Assembly (NCBI GenBank): GCA_005773695.1
Contig: SXHM01000214.1
Location: 1 to 5,505 of the forward strand
DNA length: 5,505 nt
Reading direction: 5' to 3'
Source: Bacteroidota bacterium
GTDB taxonomy: Bacteria; Bacteroidota; Bacteroidia; SXHM01
The notes beneath the pieces are model-generated. The model was not told the DNA's origin, did no database searches, and was given only the letters and a program-made list of their open reading frames with translations. Each line of letters starts with the position of its first letter. Within the stretch, counting starts at the first letter, position 1. The translations under genes and the position numbers were made by a program. Below, piece by piece: positions 4,399-5,505 of this stretch.

Positions 4399-5505
4399 TT
4401 AAAATCTGAATGCTATACCAAGACTTGGTAAAATAGGCAACTGATTTACACGCTGGTATTTTATCCTGTCGAAATAAAATACATTCTCGCGGTTATACAC
4501 ATTGGTTACACTCAAGTTAAATTCAAGTGTAGTGTTTTTCGTGAATGTAATAGTTTTCTTTACCGAAAGGTCGAAGCGGTGATAGTAAGAAAGTCTTCCT
4601 GTGTTTATATCACCGTAAACAATTCCTAGTGATGCATTATCGATATTGTTAGCTGTTGTATAATCTGTTGTAATTCCTCCTGAGAAATTCAGGTTTGGAT
4701 AATAGCCTTGTGTTTTGGTAAACGGAAAACCGGAACCTAAATTCCAACGAGCGCTTAATTCCCAACTCAATGTTTTACCTAATTTATAAGCTGCAACTAT
4801 GTTGACATTATGTCTGCGGTCAAATACCGGGGCATAGGTTCTCAACTCATCAGTGCGTGTATTCTTGGCAAGTGAATAAACTCCCCAGAAATAAAAACGT
4901 TTGTAGTCATATTTCAACAGGAAATCAATACCCATTGCTTTACCTTTTTCAATAATGTAATCTTTTTTCAAAACATCAGGAACATCTGTATTTGCTGCAT
5001 TATCATCAAAAAGTTTGTCACGGTTGATGTTGGTTAACTGTGTGAAATGTTTCATGTATCCTTCAATATTAAGACTTATACGCTTGGTTAAATCCACTTC
5101 AAATCCTGCAATGTTGTGTATTGATTTCTGTAGTTTGTGTGTTACATCCTCTCCCTGAAATTGTTTGGGAAGGTTATCCGGTCCTGAAAGAAAACCGTAA
5201 AATAAATTCACCACATCACGGTCTGAATTAGCACTCAAAAGATTTTGCGAATAAAAACCTCCTGCATATTTAATCCTCAACCAATCAGTGATGTTGTATT
5301 TCGCACCCAGTCTTGGTTCAAATGATGGAGTAGAGAGCGAAGCATAATATTGAAAACGGAAACTTGGCTCAAGAACTAATTTGCCAAGATTTGCGCGGTA
5401 CTTAACATACGCTGCAAACTCAGTGGTATTTTCTGCCTGTTCAATTTTGCGGTCGGCTGAGTTATAGAATGTGAAATCTGTTTTAAAGCCCAATACTTCC
5501 AATCC
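4399..5505 (-). CDS. TonB-dependent outer-membrane receptor, C-terminal barrel part (partial, runs off the right edge)
   Basis: The frame is open to the right edge, so the N-terminus, including signal peptide, any carboxypeptidase-like domain and the plug, is missing. The 368 visible residues show the alternating polar/aromatic pattern of transmembrane beta strands, for example KLVLEPSFRFQYYASL, EPRLGAKYNITDWLRIKYAGG and TTLEFNLSVTNVYNRENVFY. The protein ends in GIAFRF: a C-terminal phenylalanine is the usual BAM-recognition signature of outer-membrane barrels. The VTNVYNRENVFYFDR segment and the GSGFPFT loop are common in Bacteroidota receptors. These proteins import ligands too large or scarce for porins, using energy from TonB-ExbBD. 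The ligand here is unknown. I see no SusC-specific feature and no susD gene in the window, so a polysaccharide utilisation locus is not supported. The TAA stop at 4399-4401 is 3 nt before the methyltransferase start. A TTG at 5500-5502 is internal, not the start. Confidence 0.88.
   Translation of the reverse strand, partial: GLEVLGFKTDFTFYNSADRKIEQAENTTEFAAYVKYRANLGKLVLEPSFRFQYYASLSTPSFEPRLGAKYNITDWLRIKYAGGFYSQNLLSANSDRDVVNLFYGFLSGPDNLPKQFQGEDVTHKLQKSIHNIAGFEVDLTKRISLNIEGYMKHFTQLTNINRDKLFDDNAANTDVPDVLKKDYIIEKGKAMGIDFLLKYDYKRFYFWGVYSLAKNTRTDELRTYAPVFDRRHNVNIVAAYKLGKTLSWELSARWNLGSGFPFTKTQGYYPNLNFSGGITTDYTTANNIDNASLGIVYGDINTGRLSYYHRFDLSVKKTITFTKNTTLEFNLSVTNVYNRENVFYFDRIKYQRVNQLPILPSLGIAFRF

Noticed and set aside
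4399..5505. A SusC-type receptor of a polysaccharide utilisation locus
   Set aside because: No susD homologue, glycoside hydrolase or regulator is visible, and the barrel part alone shows no SusC-specific signature.
1..5505. CRISPR array, tRNA or rRNA gene, insertion sequence, prophage or integration site
   Set aside because: No spaced repeats, RNA gene sequence, transposase or integrase coding sequence, or flanking target duplications were seen on reading both strands.

Overview
The window looks like a chromosomal segment of a Bacteroidota bacterium. The sequence is AT-rich. The outer-membrane protein at the right end is a TonB-dependent receptor of the type common in that phylum. There are TAnnTTTG-type -7 promoter elements rather than sigma70 boxes, and starts lack Shine-Dalgarno sequences. 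The DnaE, FtsE and glycosyltransferase sequences resemble Bacteroidota family members. I cannot name a genus from this sequence alone.

Layout, left to right. (1) 1-441, minus strand: the first 147 codons of dnaE, the replicative DNA polymerase III alpha subunit, running off the left edge. (2) 442-721: a 280-bp divergent intergenic region with two candidate -7 elements facing outward and three short perfect inverted repeats. (3) 722-1450, plus strand: an intact ftsE (cell-division ABC ATPase) with no ftsX beside it. (4) 1416-5505, minus strand: a run of four genes, transcribed from right to left. These are the C-terminal part of a TonB-dependent outer-membrane receptor, a class I SAM-dependent O-methyltransferase starting 3 nt after it, an intact GT-B fold glycosyltransferase, and a second glycosyltransferase that overlaps the end of the first and is broken by one in-frame TAG codon.

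The receptor and methyltransferase are probably cotranscribed, and so are the two glycosyltransferases, which overlap. An 81-bp gap containing a 9-bp inverted repeat separates the two pairs. The glycosyltransferases probably act on a cell-surface glycan or envelope glycoconjugate, but nothing here identifies the acceptor. dnaE and ftsE are housekeeping genes with no evident functional tie to the rest.

The most notable observation is the single amber codon at 1893-1895. The reading frame and protein family similarity continue unbroken on both sides of it. A recent nonsense mutation or a sequence error is the most likely explanation; readthrough or recoding is possible but unsupported. I do not see a clearly new biological system in this window.
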